Origin: Bagarius yarrelli
Lineage: Eukaryota; Chordata; Actinopteri; Siluriformes; Sisoridae
Assembly (NCBI GenBank): GCA_005784505.1
Contig: VCAZ01000179.1
Coordinates: 404,197-468,196, forward strand
Direction: 5' to 3'
DNA length: 64,000 nt
The translations under genes and the position numbers were made by a program. Each line of letters begins with the position of its first letter. Positions within the stretch are counted from its first letter, which is position 1. Of the stretch, positions 1 through 12,147 are shown in pieces. The notes below the pieces were generated by a model. That model made no database searches and was not told where the DNA came from. It saw nothing but the letters and a program-made list of their open reading frames with translations.

Positions 1-345
1 TAGACGACAAGCAGGAAGGACAGAAATCTGAATGTGAGACAGACGGACAGATGTTTAATCGGTGGCTGAGGTAAACGCTGTACATTTGCCTGCACTGTAG
101 AAACACTGCTGCTTCTTTTCCCTCTGCCGCTCGGCGTGGTCTGGACGGACGCATGGACTGACTTTCTCCTGCGGCCGACGAGGAAGTGGACAATGCTGAA
201 GACGACGTCTCTCCGCCTCCTGGTGGCGCTACGACTCTCTTCTTCCCCCGAGAACGGCCACAGGACGCTGTTCCCCCGTAATCTGCCCGGAATAAACAAC
301 CAAACATCACAGCTGTTTTCCTTCTGCATACCTGGGCGTTGGTGA
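1..345 (+). other. Unassigned upstream segment; possible 3' end of a preceding gene
   Basis: Non-repetitive, GC-richer sequence before the SINE array. One + frame is open from 162 to a TAA at 279-281 and would encode an acidic, proline-rich tail (D-E-E-V-D-N-A-E-D-D, later ending D-A-V-P-P). A polyadenylation hexamer AATAAA lies at 291-296, only 10 bp after that stop. This would suit a last exon of an upstream + strand gene, but no convincing splice acceptor is visible and the product is not recognised. It could equally be chance. Confidence 0.2.
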
Positions 346-1060
346 TGTGCATGGAAAGTGGTAGCTCGGTGGTTATGGCATAAATTAAAAGATTGTGGGT
401 TCAATTCCCAGCACTACTGTTGGGCCCCAAAAATGGGATCGAGATATGGCTGTCTAAGAAATGCCTGAAATTTAAATGGTAGGTCAGTGCTGAGGGCGTT
501 GAACCCAGAGTCTTCCAATCAGCAGTCCAATTCCCAGCGCCACTGTTGGGCCCCTAAATAAGGCCCCTACCCCTTATTTGCATTAAGTTTGAATTAAAAA
601 TAAGATCAGAATAAAGCTGTTTACAAAATGCCTGGAAATTAAATTGTAGGTCATTGGTGAAGGTGTTGGACTGCTGATTGGAAAATTCTGGGTTCAATAC
701 CCAGCGCCAGTGTTGGGCCCCTGAGGAAGGCCCTTAATCCCTTATCTGCTTAAAATAAGATCTGGATAAGGGATTCTACCAAATAGCTAAAATTTAGATG
801 GTAAGTCAGTGGTTAAGGTGTTGGACTGATGATCGGAAGATCCTGGGTTCAAGTTCCAAGCACCACCAAGCTGCCACTGCTGGGCCCCTGAGCAAGGCCC
901 TCAACCCCTAACCGCCCAAATGGATTTAAAAAAAAAGACTTCCAGGTGGTAGAGGGGTGTCTAGAAAATGACTGGAATTTAAATGGTAGGTCATTGGTAA
1001 GGGTGTTGGACTGATGATCAGAAGATCTTGGGTTTAATTCCCAAAGCAAACAAGCTGCAC
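346..1060 (+). repeat. Tandem run of about five tRNA-SINE-like units
   Basis: Five diverged units follow head to tail, starting near 354, 475, 642, 795 and 980. Each has a tRNA-like part (a 'GGTTAAGGTGTTGGACTG' stretch, then a B-box-like GGTTCAATTCC), a shared 'TGTTGGGCCCCTGAG' segment, and an 'AAATTTAAATGGTAGGTCA' link to the next. The same SINE family occurs singly at many other places in the window. The last unit is cut off at a CA repeat. Confidence 0.7.
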
Positions 1061-1074
1061 ACATGCACACACAC

Positions 1075-1107
<33 letters not shown>
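1055..1107. repeat. (CA)n microsatellite
   Basis: Dinucleotide CA tract with a short GACA continuation, directly at the end of the last SINE-like unit. Confidence 0.9.
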
Positions 1108-1111
<4 letters not shown>

Positions 1112-1522
1112 GACAGACACAGACCTGTATCCGACAGCATAGCACCGCACCGAGTCGTGTTGTCCCTTTAAACACACCACGCCGGGTTACTCTTCCAAAA
1201 CAAATGAAATGATTAACACCAGGAGGTTATGCGTTCATCTCCAGAATCCAACTTTAACAACCAACGAAAAAAATCCGGCTCCCACATTAAACCTTATAAC
1301 GTTACTACAACTTCCGTTTTAAAATGCTAATAATACGTGTCAAAATAAGAGTCCGCAGTGATTTCGTGACTAAAATTGTGCGATTATAAAATAAAAGCCA
1401 AATAATTACAATTAAATAATAATAATCAATCAATTCATATTTATAGTTATGGTCATATTAGTAATTTTAGTGATATAATACATTTAAGTAACCACATAAT
1501 TGTTAGCAGGGATATAAAATAT

Positions 1523-1666
1523 CTATCTGTCTGTCTGTGTAGAATGTCTGTGTATGTCTCTGTGTCTTTGTTTATCTGTCTGTCTGTCTATCTATTTGTC
1601 TGTATGTCCATCTGTGTATTTTTCTGTGTCTTTGTCTGTCTGTCTGTGTATGTCTCTGTATCGTTG

Positions 1667-1732
<66 letters not shown>

Positions 1733-1733
1733 A
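1523..1733. repeat. GATA/GACA-type microsatellite (read as TCTG/TCTA)
   Basis: Degenerate TCTG-rich half followed by an almost perfect TCTA run at about 1669-1731. Open frames through it (Y-L-S-I repeats) are low-complexity artefacts. Confidence 0.9.
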
Positions 1734-2289
1734 CTTCTGAACCCAGGCCCGGCTCCATCTCTCCGTAACTGGGAGAAGTTTGGGGTGGCCACGGGTTGAT
1801 TAATGATAATAAATCAATTTTTTTGTTACATGTATGCTAGCAAAGTAGTTTTAAAAGATAAAAATATATGTGATATATTTACAACTCCCTTTACCAGCTG
1901 TTAGCCACACAAATCTGAACCTCTTTACTGTATTTTTTGTCACCCCCACCCATCAATAAATACTGTGTTACATTTTTTCAACATTTAATAAAGTGTCTTT
2001 TTTTAAAAATAACAAACAAAAAATTTAAGTATTTTAATATTAACCATAAATTTAAATAACAAACGCTAACGTTAAAAACTGCAGAAAATAAGTTTATAAA
2101 ATATTATTATTATTTTATGATTATTATTAGTAGTAGTAACAGTAATATTATAAGGTAATGATTTCAGGGTAAAAATACAAATAATTCATTATTTAAAATA
2201 CTTGAGGAAATAAAATAAATGTTCGCGGATTTTACGACGAGTAAAATTGACCTCTCTCGCTGTCCGTAGTTTACACTATGTGTCATTAG
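1734..2289. other. AT-rich stretch upstream of cfap69, nothing recognised
   Basis: No gene, RNA or repeat family could be recognised. It is AT-rich with poly-A/T runs and ends in the cfap69 promoter region. Confidence 0.5.
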
Positions 2290-2303
2290 GTTGCCATGGT
2301 GAT
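2290..2303 (+). promoter_or_regulatory. X-box-like RFX site upstream of cfap69
   Basis: GTTGCC-AT-GGTGAT, on the minus strand ATCACC-AT-GGCAAC. It is two inverted half-sites with a 2-bp spacer, one base from the usual RFX consensus in the weaker half. It lies about 220 bp before the cfap69 start codon. RFX factors are known to switch on ciliary genes through such X-boxes, so site and gene fit each other; binding is inferred. Confidence 0.6.
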
Positions 2304-2524
2304 AGTTGTGCCAGAGCGTGTTTCTAAGTGCTGCTTCGAAGCTCTTCTCACCTGTAGCTTGTGATCGCGTGCGGAGGAGGGAGATTATTTTATTTATTAT
2401 TAGTAGTATTATTTGTACCAAAACAAAAGAAAATCTATATTTCGGCCCATATTTGACCAGTTGTGATTTATGAATGTTATTTGCTGATGATAGTTAAAAA
2501 GCAGCTTTGTGTAAATTTGTGACG

Positions 2525-3157
2525 ATGTCCAGTAAAACACGGAAAAAAATAATAAGGAAAGTCGCAGACTCGAAATCGCAAAGTCCGAAAATCCCGCTGC
2601 CGCCTATTGCACAGGACGTCCCAGCGGACAGCTCGGATGTCCGTCAGGTGAGAGAATAAAAGCGCTTTTTTTATTATGGAAAAACTGAGAATGTGTTTAA
2701 AATTAGAGTCAAAATGAAATTTCTTCCAACTTTTGTGTGTTTTAATGAACAATTAATTTGTTTTAATGTGCTAGTGTGATTGTGTGTGTTAATTATGACA
2801 GCAAAATGAATTAATGAACGCAAATAAAAAAAAAAAATTAATTAATACAAATAAAAATAAAATCATCACACACCACGTAATATCAACGTAATAATTTTCA
2901 TCGTCATCACCATAAAATGATAAAATGGGTCACTTTCCTGACATATAAATACCGGAAAAACCTTTCAATTCATTATCATTTTTATTTATCCAAACCTAAG
3001 AAGAAAAAGGTCTGATATAAAAAGCCTTCTTCTTCTTCTTCTTCTTCTTCTTTCTTCTTCTTCTTCTTCTTCTATTATTATATTATTATTATTATTATTA
3101 TTAATATCCGTTAAGCTGTTCTATTATTATTAATATTATCCGTTTAGCTGTTTTCTA

Positions 3158-3188
<31 letters not shown>

Positions 3189-3241
3189 TATTATTAATAT
3201 CCGTTTAGCCGTTCTATTATTATTATTATGATTATTATGAC

Positions 3242-3288
<47 letters not shown>

Positions 3289-3416
3289 CCGTTAAGCTGT
3301 TCTATTATTATTAATATTATCCGTTTAGCTGTTCTATTATTATTATTATTATTATTATTTATTATTATTTACTTATTATTATTATTATATTATATTATTA
3401 TTATTATTATTATTAC

Positions 3417-3501
<85 letters not shown>

Positions 3502-3524
3502 TATTATTATTATTATTATTATTC

Positions 3525-3555
<31 letters not shown>

Positions 3556-3606
3556 TTATTATTATTATTTATTATAATTATTATTATCTATTATTATTAT
3601 TACTAT

Positions 3607-3645
<39 letters not shown>

Positions 3646-3702
3646 TTATTATTATTATTATTATTATTATTAGTACTATATTATTATTATTATTTATTAT
3701 TA

Positions 3703-3736
<34 letters not shown>

Positions 3737-3776
3737 GTTATTAGTATTACTTATTATTATTACTTATTATTATTAC

Positions 3777-3823
<47 letters not shown>

Positions 3824-3910
3824 TATTATTATTATTATTATTATTATGCTATTATTATTGATATCCGTTAAGCTGTTCTATTATTATTAATATTATCCGT
3901 TTAGCTGTTC

Positions 3911-3979
<69 letters not shown>

Positions 3980-4068
3980 TATTATTATTATTATTATATA
4001 TTATTATGATTATTATTATTATTATTATTATTATTATTGATTATTATTACTTATTATTATTATTATTA

Positions 4069-4104
<36 letters not shown>

Positions 4105-4824
4105 CCTTTTGGTTGTTTCATTAGTATTAGTTTTATCCTTTTGGCTGTTCCATCATCATTATTATTATTATTATTATAACTATAATGTTTCAGTTATTTA
4201 TTTGCTTATTTAAATATTTATTTATGTACTGTTTATGTTTTATGTTTTTAAGTGTTCATTTATTTGTTCCTTTTTTTAAGCACTATTATTTATTTAGACC
4301 TTTTTTACCCTGACAAACTGCAGAGGACTGCAAACTGTGCTCTCTTTTTTTATTCACCTCGAGTTTGTGATGTGTTGTGTGTTCTGATGTTTCTCCTCTT
4401 ATCTCGCTCCCTCACACACTGTTTTAGTGCCTTTACAACACAGCCTTCAAACACACAAAACACTCAAAAGATGTCTTTCTCTGTTTGCCACCCGCATTTC
4501 AGAGACTATTATGTTTAAATATTACAGGAAATCAAACACGTCAACTGCCACATCTGCTACCAACATCTGTGCCAGATGGAAATCCCAGAAATCAGACTAT
4601 CGGTCATTCGGATGATCTAAAGCTCTTGAATCGTATCTGCCTACCAAATATTCTTAATTAAAAACAATCATGTACTGTAACTAAATTTGGGACGTTAACA
4701 ATAATATCTGGTGAGACCACTATCTGCTTCCAGCACTTGGGAATCATCAGCACTCATTTAATAATTAAGTTAAAGTGAGTTCAATATAATGTTTTATAAT
4801 TTTTTAAATGAATAATGGTGTATT

Positions 4825-4905
<81 letters not shown>

Positions 4906-7900
4906 ATTTTAAAAAACATTTTTTGTTCTGCTGGTTAGTCTTTTCACATTAAATTACATTGGTCTAATTTCGTGTGGTCATCGTATCTAAATGTATTTAT
5001 ATATTTGGTGGAAGGCGTAAAAAAAGTTTGTTTAATCGAAATATTTGGTCTGAACATTATGATAGGCTTTCTAGCTGCCTGTCAACATATTTATTTGCCA
5101 GGTTGGGAATTATCCCATCCGTTTCGACGATTTAGAATTTTAATGTGCAGGTACGAAATTTGGGTTATCAGTTTGGCAGTTTTGAAAAAGAAACAAAGGA
5201 TAAAAGTGTAAAAGTATTTTTTTTTTTAAGTTTATGAAATGGATAGTTTTTACTCTATCTGGCAACCCTGTCATCAGCGTATTCACCTACAGTAGAAGTG
5301 AAAATCCAAATTATAATCAGTGTTGCGTGTTGTGACACTGGAGTCAACTACAGGAGTCAAAGGATCTGAAAGATGATGTCATGGTTACAGTATTTCTTTT
5401 GGACAGATTGGAATATGGTGTGATTGAATTTTGGATTTTGGTGTGTTTTGATAGGAACTCAAACTCAAACTCAGATAACTTTACGAATCAGATTGACTCC
5501 AGCAGCAGTGTGTAATCAGGCACTGGTATTAGGTTTGGTATTTTTATTACTGTTATTAACTGTACTATAACGTTTCCTGATGTATTGTTGTAATGTTGTC
5601 TCTGTTGGTCTAGTCATGTGTTTAGGAGGCGTGGCTTTGAAGGTGAGGGAGGGACCAAAACTTTCTGCTATCAGGCTACAGTTAGCATTTCCTACTACAC
5701 CTTATAAAGATTTTTCTATGATACCACAGGCAGTTTTTTCTTTATTTTCTTTTTTGAATAAAAATTTTACATTAATCCAAAATAAGTAAATAGGTAATTT
5801 TTGGAATATGCTTTAAAATAGAAACCTTTTTTTTCTATTTTATTTCTTTAACATAATTTTTTGGTTTTGAATATAAAACAAAAGCCGTTTTCGCAGTTGG
5901 TGCTGTCTGTAAGGTTTATTATGGAAAATTAAATTTGTGTCATAGATATTAGTAATAAATCAGTAATAATTTGACATTTATATAAATATTTTCTCCTTCA
6001 GTTGCTATTACAAACGAACAAAGAAACTTCAACTATTTTCCTGTTGTTTTTTATTCTCTTGATACCTTTAAGCCAGAAAAAATGTCTGTAGATGCAAATG
6101 AATAAAAAAAATAAAAAAAAAACTAGTTGTAAAAAATTTCCCTGTTTTCTTTTTCTTTTTAGGCTTCGGGGAATCCTGATCTTGTCGGGGTCCTAAACTT
6201 GCTCCAGGATCCTAAATCAGTGAGTCAAACAGCCAATCGGACGTCTAAATAAAAATCAGTATCTCAAATTAAAATGTTATTCATTTTAATTGCTGCATAA
6301 AGTCTCTGACATAGATCTAAATGCAAAATTATTGGCACCCTTTAATGCAGTGGATGAAAAAAAATCATTCTGTAGTAAATGACATTTCCAGCTTCATCCT
6401 GTCGGCAGGTGTATTAATGTTAAATCCTATGCACTAGTGAAAAATACTGGAAAGTATTACTACTTATAAATATTGTACTTCAGAACAAGTAAAAGTACTG
6501 AGGTAAATAAGTAAGAATACTTTAAGTAAATAAGTATTTTAAAAAAAAGTACTCAAGTTACTGCATTACAAAGTGATGCAGTATTTAGCTACTAGACATA
6601 TTTAGTCTGGTAGCTAAAGTCTCTCATGAAAGTAATCTGGAAGCTGCTAATTTTGGTTCAGATGCAACAGAATAAATATTATTTCAATCAAAACTTCATT
6701 GATAAACAGAAACAGACATTCAAACGGTACCCAAACATACATAAATGTCAGACAGTAAAAAAAAGAACTGAACTACTAAATTTTGTAATGAACAAAACAT
6801 TATTGAAAAACAATTAATTATCTTTCGAACAGACATTAGCCCAGTATTCAACCCGAAAATGCTACAATAAATAATTCTCCAACAAAGAATTCACACCTAA
6901 AACACAAATAATTTCACGTAAAAATAAAATTAAAAGTAAAAATACCACAATTTAATTATATTCAGAAAAGTAGAAAAAAAAAATTAAAGAATCTACTCGA
7001 GTACTGTTACAATAGTATTTGTAATTACTTACTTTCTTTCACTGTTTCCATATCAGGAATGGATAAATAATATTTTTTTAAGTGTTGCCTTTACACTGCA
7101 TGTATTGATTGACCCAATTCCAATTTTTTTCCTCCAGTGTGGTACAGATGGGATTTGACCCACGATTATGTAGGCAGAAAAAACCCCCCAGATAGATTCA
7201 GATATTTTCAGCTCAGCTCAGGCCTTATTCATATGTACAAATAAGTTATAGAAATAATACGGAGATAAATCGGATTTGTGCATTAGCGTCTGGCATGTAA
7301 GCACACAGATCAGATTTTCACCTGTCAAAGCAGTGGTGGTGCATGACATCAACTCACCCTGACACCAACAGGGAAATATATAACTTGGTCCAACTGTGTA
7401 TTTTTATATTTAGTATTTTTGTTCACTTTAAGTCTGTTTATCTTTAAACAGTATGGCTAAATATGGTTAAAAAAAGCCAAATTCTGAATAAGCATTTTGT
7501 CTCCGCCCATTGTCCATGCGTCTATTGATTATCGCACCGTATTTACTTCCTTTTTCCGGTCAGTGAGTCTCCATTGGGTTGTTTTGCTAAGTATAATGTA
7601 AATGCAGATATCGGATACGGGTCAGTTTTACAAGATGATGTAATCAGGTCCTCGAAAAAATTTAATATAGTCACCAAATCGGAATCGGGGATCAAGATCA
7701 GCAGTGTAAATGCGGCCAATCAGCCACTATAATTTAGATGTCTCTGTTATCCATTAATATGCCATAAGATCTTGAAAAAGAATATTGCAACACACATGGC
7801 TTGTGGGAGAACAGATTGCTTTGCTTTCAGCGCTGCATTTACAGTTGAGGATCAAGGGCTATTTTCAGGGCAACTTTGCAGTTAACACCTTAACCACTCC

Positions 7901-10900
7901 GCCTAGTTTATTATGCAGGTCTACATGTTTTGACAGCTAAATTTAAAATATAATCCATATACATAAACAGTGAAGCTGTAATGTAACTCCTAACTGTAAT
8001 CAGTGGTATTTTCCTGACTTGTTTCGAACAATTATTAGGGGTTTTTTTTATCATAAATTACACTTTTATATTAACAAATTATATTAATTTTTTGAAAATG
8101 TTACAATATATTGTCCCTTGCATAGGTGGGTCAGCCTGGCCTCGGACCCTCCAGGTAGTTTTTTTCTCAGTGTGGATAACAAACGTAATTGAAGTTTAAT
8201 AAAAAAAATAAATAAATAACCTGATTTATTTATAGATATGTGTGACTGTGGCCTCATAGCTCAAGCTCATGTTTTTGCATATACAATGTTTCTTCTGTGC
8301 CTTTTTTTCGTCCTGAGTCTCCGGTTTTCTCCGACCTCCTAATAACACACCTGTGGGGGTCTGGCGACTCCACGATGATTGGAATCACATCCACAAAAAA
8401 TGTTTTAGTGCGTAGTTAGGATAGTTAGGAATAGATGCAACAGCACACATTCTTCTGAGGGGTGCCAATACCTGTTATTGTTTTCCTCAATTCAACCTGC
8501 TTTACTGTTGTACAGCAATTATTTTACAAAGGTTGTGTTCTTTTCCAGTCCTCCCTGAAAGACCGCCACATCCCCACCTTGAAACAAGTGGTAACGAATT
8601 ACAAGAACGGCTTTGTATCCACTAAAAAATTTTAAGCGCCACCGGGTATTTTCTCAGGGTTAGCGTGCTCTGAGGCTTTCTGTTCTCTGTGAACACATTT
8701 TTAGCACCCTAGAGAAAACTCCTGCTACCACATCCCTGATCCTCCTGAGCCCAATTACAGAGCTTTCGCCTTTCTCATACTCCGGCCTAAAGAAGAAATC
8801 CTTATAATGCTGTGTTCACACCAAACACGAATTGAATTATTGGCTCAAACGGATTATACACAAAGTCAATGCAAAGATGCAAAATGTGGGACGACGCAAA
8901 TAAATGCATAACGCAAACACACAATATGCCTTAATCATGTTTTCTAACCAAGTAAAAAAAAACACATGCGGAAAATTAGCATGACGTATTATCGTGCAAG
9001 GCAGTCAGCAAAGAGGTAATTGACACCTCTGGCCGTAACGAAATTTATGTCTCACGAATAAAAAGATTGTGCCAGTGACATGGAAAAACACCCTGCGTGT
9101 AATCTAGAGTAAGTGATGCGATGCACATATTCGCTTTGCATAAGAACGTGAGAAATTGTCGATAGTTTTAACTGCCTTTGTTCAACTTTCTATACATGCT
9201 CAATATTTTGCTTAACCCCTGCTACTCAAGTTTCTCAAAGACCTCACAGACATCTTCAAGATTCTGGATATATGTGCGAAAAAATCCAAAAAGCACCCCG
9301 AGTACGCTACTGTGCTACGTGACCTCGTTTACATCTGCAGGTCAGATGACTTTTGTCTTAATATATAACAATGTTTATCTTAAATAATAGTCACATGTGT
9401 AGAACTGTTTACTGATGCAGTTTTCTCTTAAAGGCTTCCCTTCTTAAAGGAGAAGGCGTCTGATGAGATGAACTATGCTGGAGTTGTGACGGACTCGCTC
9501 ACTCAGTTGGGTATGGAAACAATACGTTAAACACTACCCCATAAGGCCACCTGAGGGCAGCCATGTCCTTTATTTAAAAACTCTTCCTCTGTTGTGTCGT
9601 AATTTTTAATTGTCATGTGCTTATTTATTTTTCGAACTTCATCCTGTCATTAGTTCTTGCCCTGATGTCCTCGGTTATGTTTAAGTGTTTTAAGTTTAGT
9701 TAGTTAGTTCCTCTCTAATTAGTTGGTAAATTTAAGCCCTTTGCTGTGTCTGAAATTGCACTACTTAAGTACTTACTACATTTGAGTAAGTACTTATTTC
9801 CTGACTGTTAAAAAAGTATGTTCTATATAGTAAGATTATGCTAAATATGAATAATTTGGACAGCCACCATTTTGACATTATCATGTGACATACCTTATCG
9901 CAGCGCTGATTTACGTTTGGACAATTTACTCTATTTTGTCCATTATACTTTTTTCTATACTTTACTTCTATATCTCATCTTTGAAAGTTAGAGTCAGATC
10001 ACAAGGTCAGCTATGAAACAGCGCCCCTGGAGCTGAACGCAGGTCTCCAGATCTACAACTCGGGCTGGCCTTGGCAGCAGTGGGGCTTGAACCCAGAACC
10101 CTTCAGGTTAACAACTCAGCAGCTTAACCATTTGAGCCACTACTGTCCCACTTGTTTGATAATATACAAGTGCAATTAAACAAAAAAAAACTGCTTCTCA
10201 GATTTCCACTATTTCCCCATACAGTTGAGCTCAGAAGTTTACATACAACGTATAAAAAGGCACATAACCATTTAAAAAAAAATGTCTGACGTTAAATCAG
10301 ACAAAACATTTCCTGGTTTAGGTCAGTTGGGATTACCAAAATTATTTATATTTGCTTAATGATTTTTGATAGATTTTTTTTATTAATATCTAAAAAGTCA
10401 AAAGTTTACATACATAAAGATTACTATGCCTCTGGGAAAGCCTAGATGATGGTGTCATAGTTTTGAAAGCTTCTGATAGGCTAATCAACAACGTTTAATG
10501 TGGAGGCACAGCTGTAGATATAATTTAAAGCACACCTCAAATACACTGCTTCCTTGTGTAACAAAATAGGAAAATCAAAAGAAATCAGCCCAGATATCAG
10601 GAAGAGAATTGTGTACCTCCACAAGTCTGGTTCATCTTTGGCTACAATTTCCCAATGTCTTAAGGTGCCATGTTCATCTATTCAAACAATATACGCAAAT
10701 AACACCATGGGAATGTCCTGCCTCATACTGCTCAGGAAGGAAAAGGGTTCTATGTTCCAGAGATGAAGGTTCTTTGGTGAAAAATGTGCGTATCAATCCC
10801 AGAACAAACGCAAAAGACACTGTGAAGATACTGGCTGAAGCTGGTAAGAAAATGTCAATATCCACAGTGAAACTAACCCTGTACCGACATTGGCTGAAAG

Positions 10901-12101
10901 GCCACTCAGCAAGGAAGAAGCCATTACACCAAAAGCAACATAAACAAGCCAGATAACAGTTTGCAATGCACACATTCAGACATTTTTGGATGTCCTGTGG
11001 TCTGAAAATGTAATTAAAAACTAAAATGAAACTGTTTGGCCATAATGACCATTGTTACGTTTGAAGGATAAAGGGGGAAGCTTGCAAGCCTGGGAATGCC
11101 ATCCCAACTGTAAATTATGGGGGTGGCAGCATCATGTTGTGGGGCTGTTTTGCTGCAGAAGTGACAGATGCACTTCACAAAATAGATGGCATCATAAGAA
11201 AAGAACATTATGTAGAAATATTAAAGGAACATTTTAAGACATCAGCCAATAAAGCTTGGCTGCAAATGGATCTTTAAAATGGAAAATGGAAACCCTAAGC
11301 ATACTTCCAAATTAGTTAAAAAGTGGCTTAAGGACAACAGAGTGAATATTTTGAAGTGATCATTACAGAGCCCAGATCTCAATCTAATTGAGAAAAAACA
11401 GTTATGTCCTTTACACATTTATAAACTTCTGGTTTCAACTGTATATGGTCCTACTACCTTACATTCGTACTTTTTAATACTTTATGTTATTTACTATGCG
11501 ATTCTGGACGCAGCTTGTGTCTGTTTACGTGGCAGTTTTATACAGCTTAATTCTGCTTTTATCTGCTTTTTAACTATTTTAATTACATATACAGGTTTTC
11601 ATTTTCAATTTATTTTTATGTGTATATCACTTTTAATGATGGACATTGTCTCAAAGCAGCTTTACACAGAATAATGCAGTAAGAATGAAAGATTTTTCTG
11701 TAAAAGTGTAAGTTTGTCCCTAACGATCAAACAAGTGGCGACTGTGGTAAGGAAAAAACTCCCTGAGATAAAATAAGGAGGAAACCTTGAGAGGAACCAG
11801 ACTTAAGAGGGAACCCATCCTCATCTCGGTGACACAGAATGTCCGTTTATTACATCTTAAAGATGTGATAGTGATAGTGATAGTGATCAAATGCTATGTA
11901 AGCTGTAGCCTGGAGTCAGTGAAGCAGCGTGAGTCCCAATTCACCCTGGAAGCATCTGTTTGGCTCTGTATTTTCATGTGGCTGTGAAACATCGCCAGCA
12001 GACTGGCCTCCAGTCAAACAGAACAACAGGGGGTGGAAAGAACAAGGGGCAGGAAAACTGGTCACTGGTACCTATCTGGACATATTTAACTAAACCAAGA
12101 A

Positions 12102-12147
<46 letters not shown>

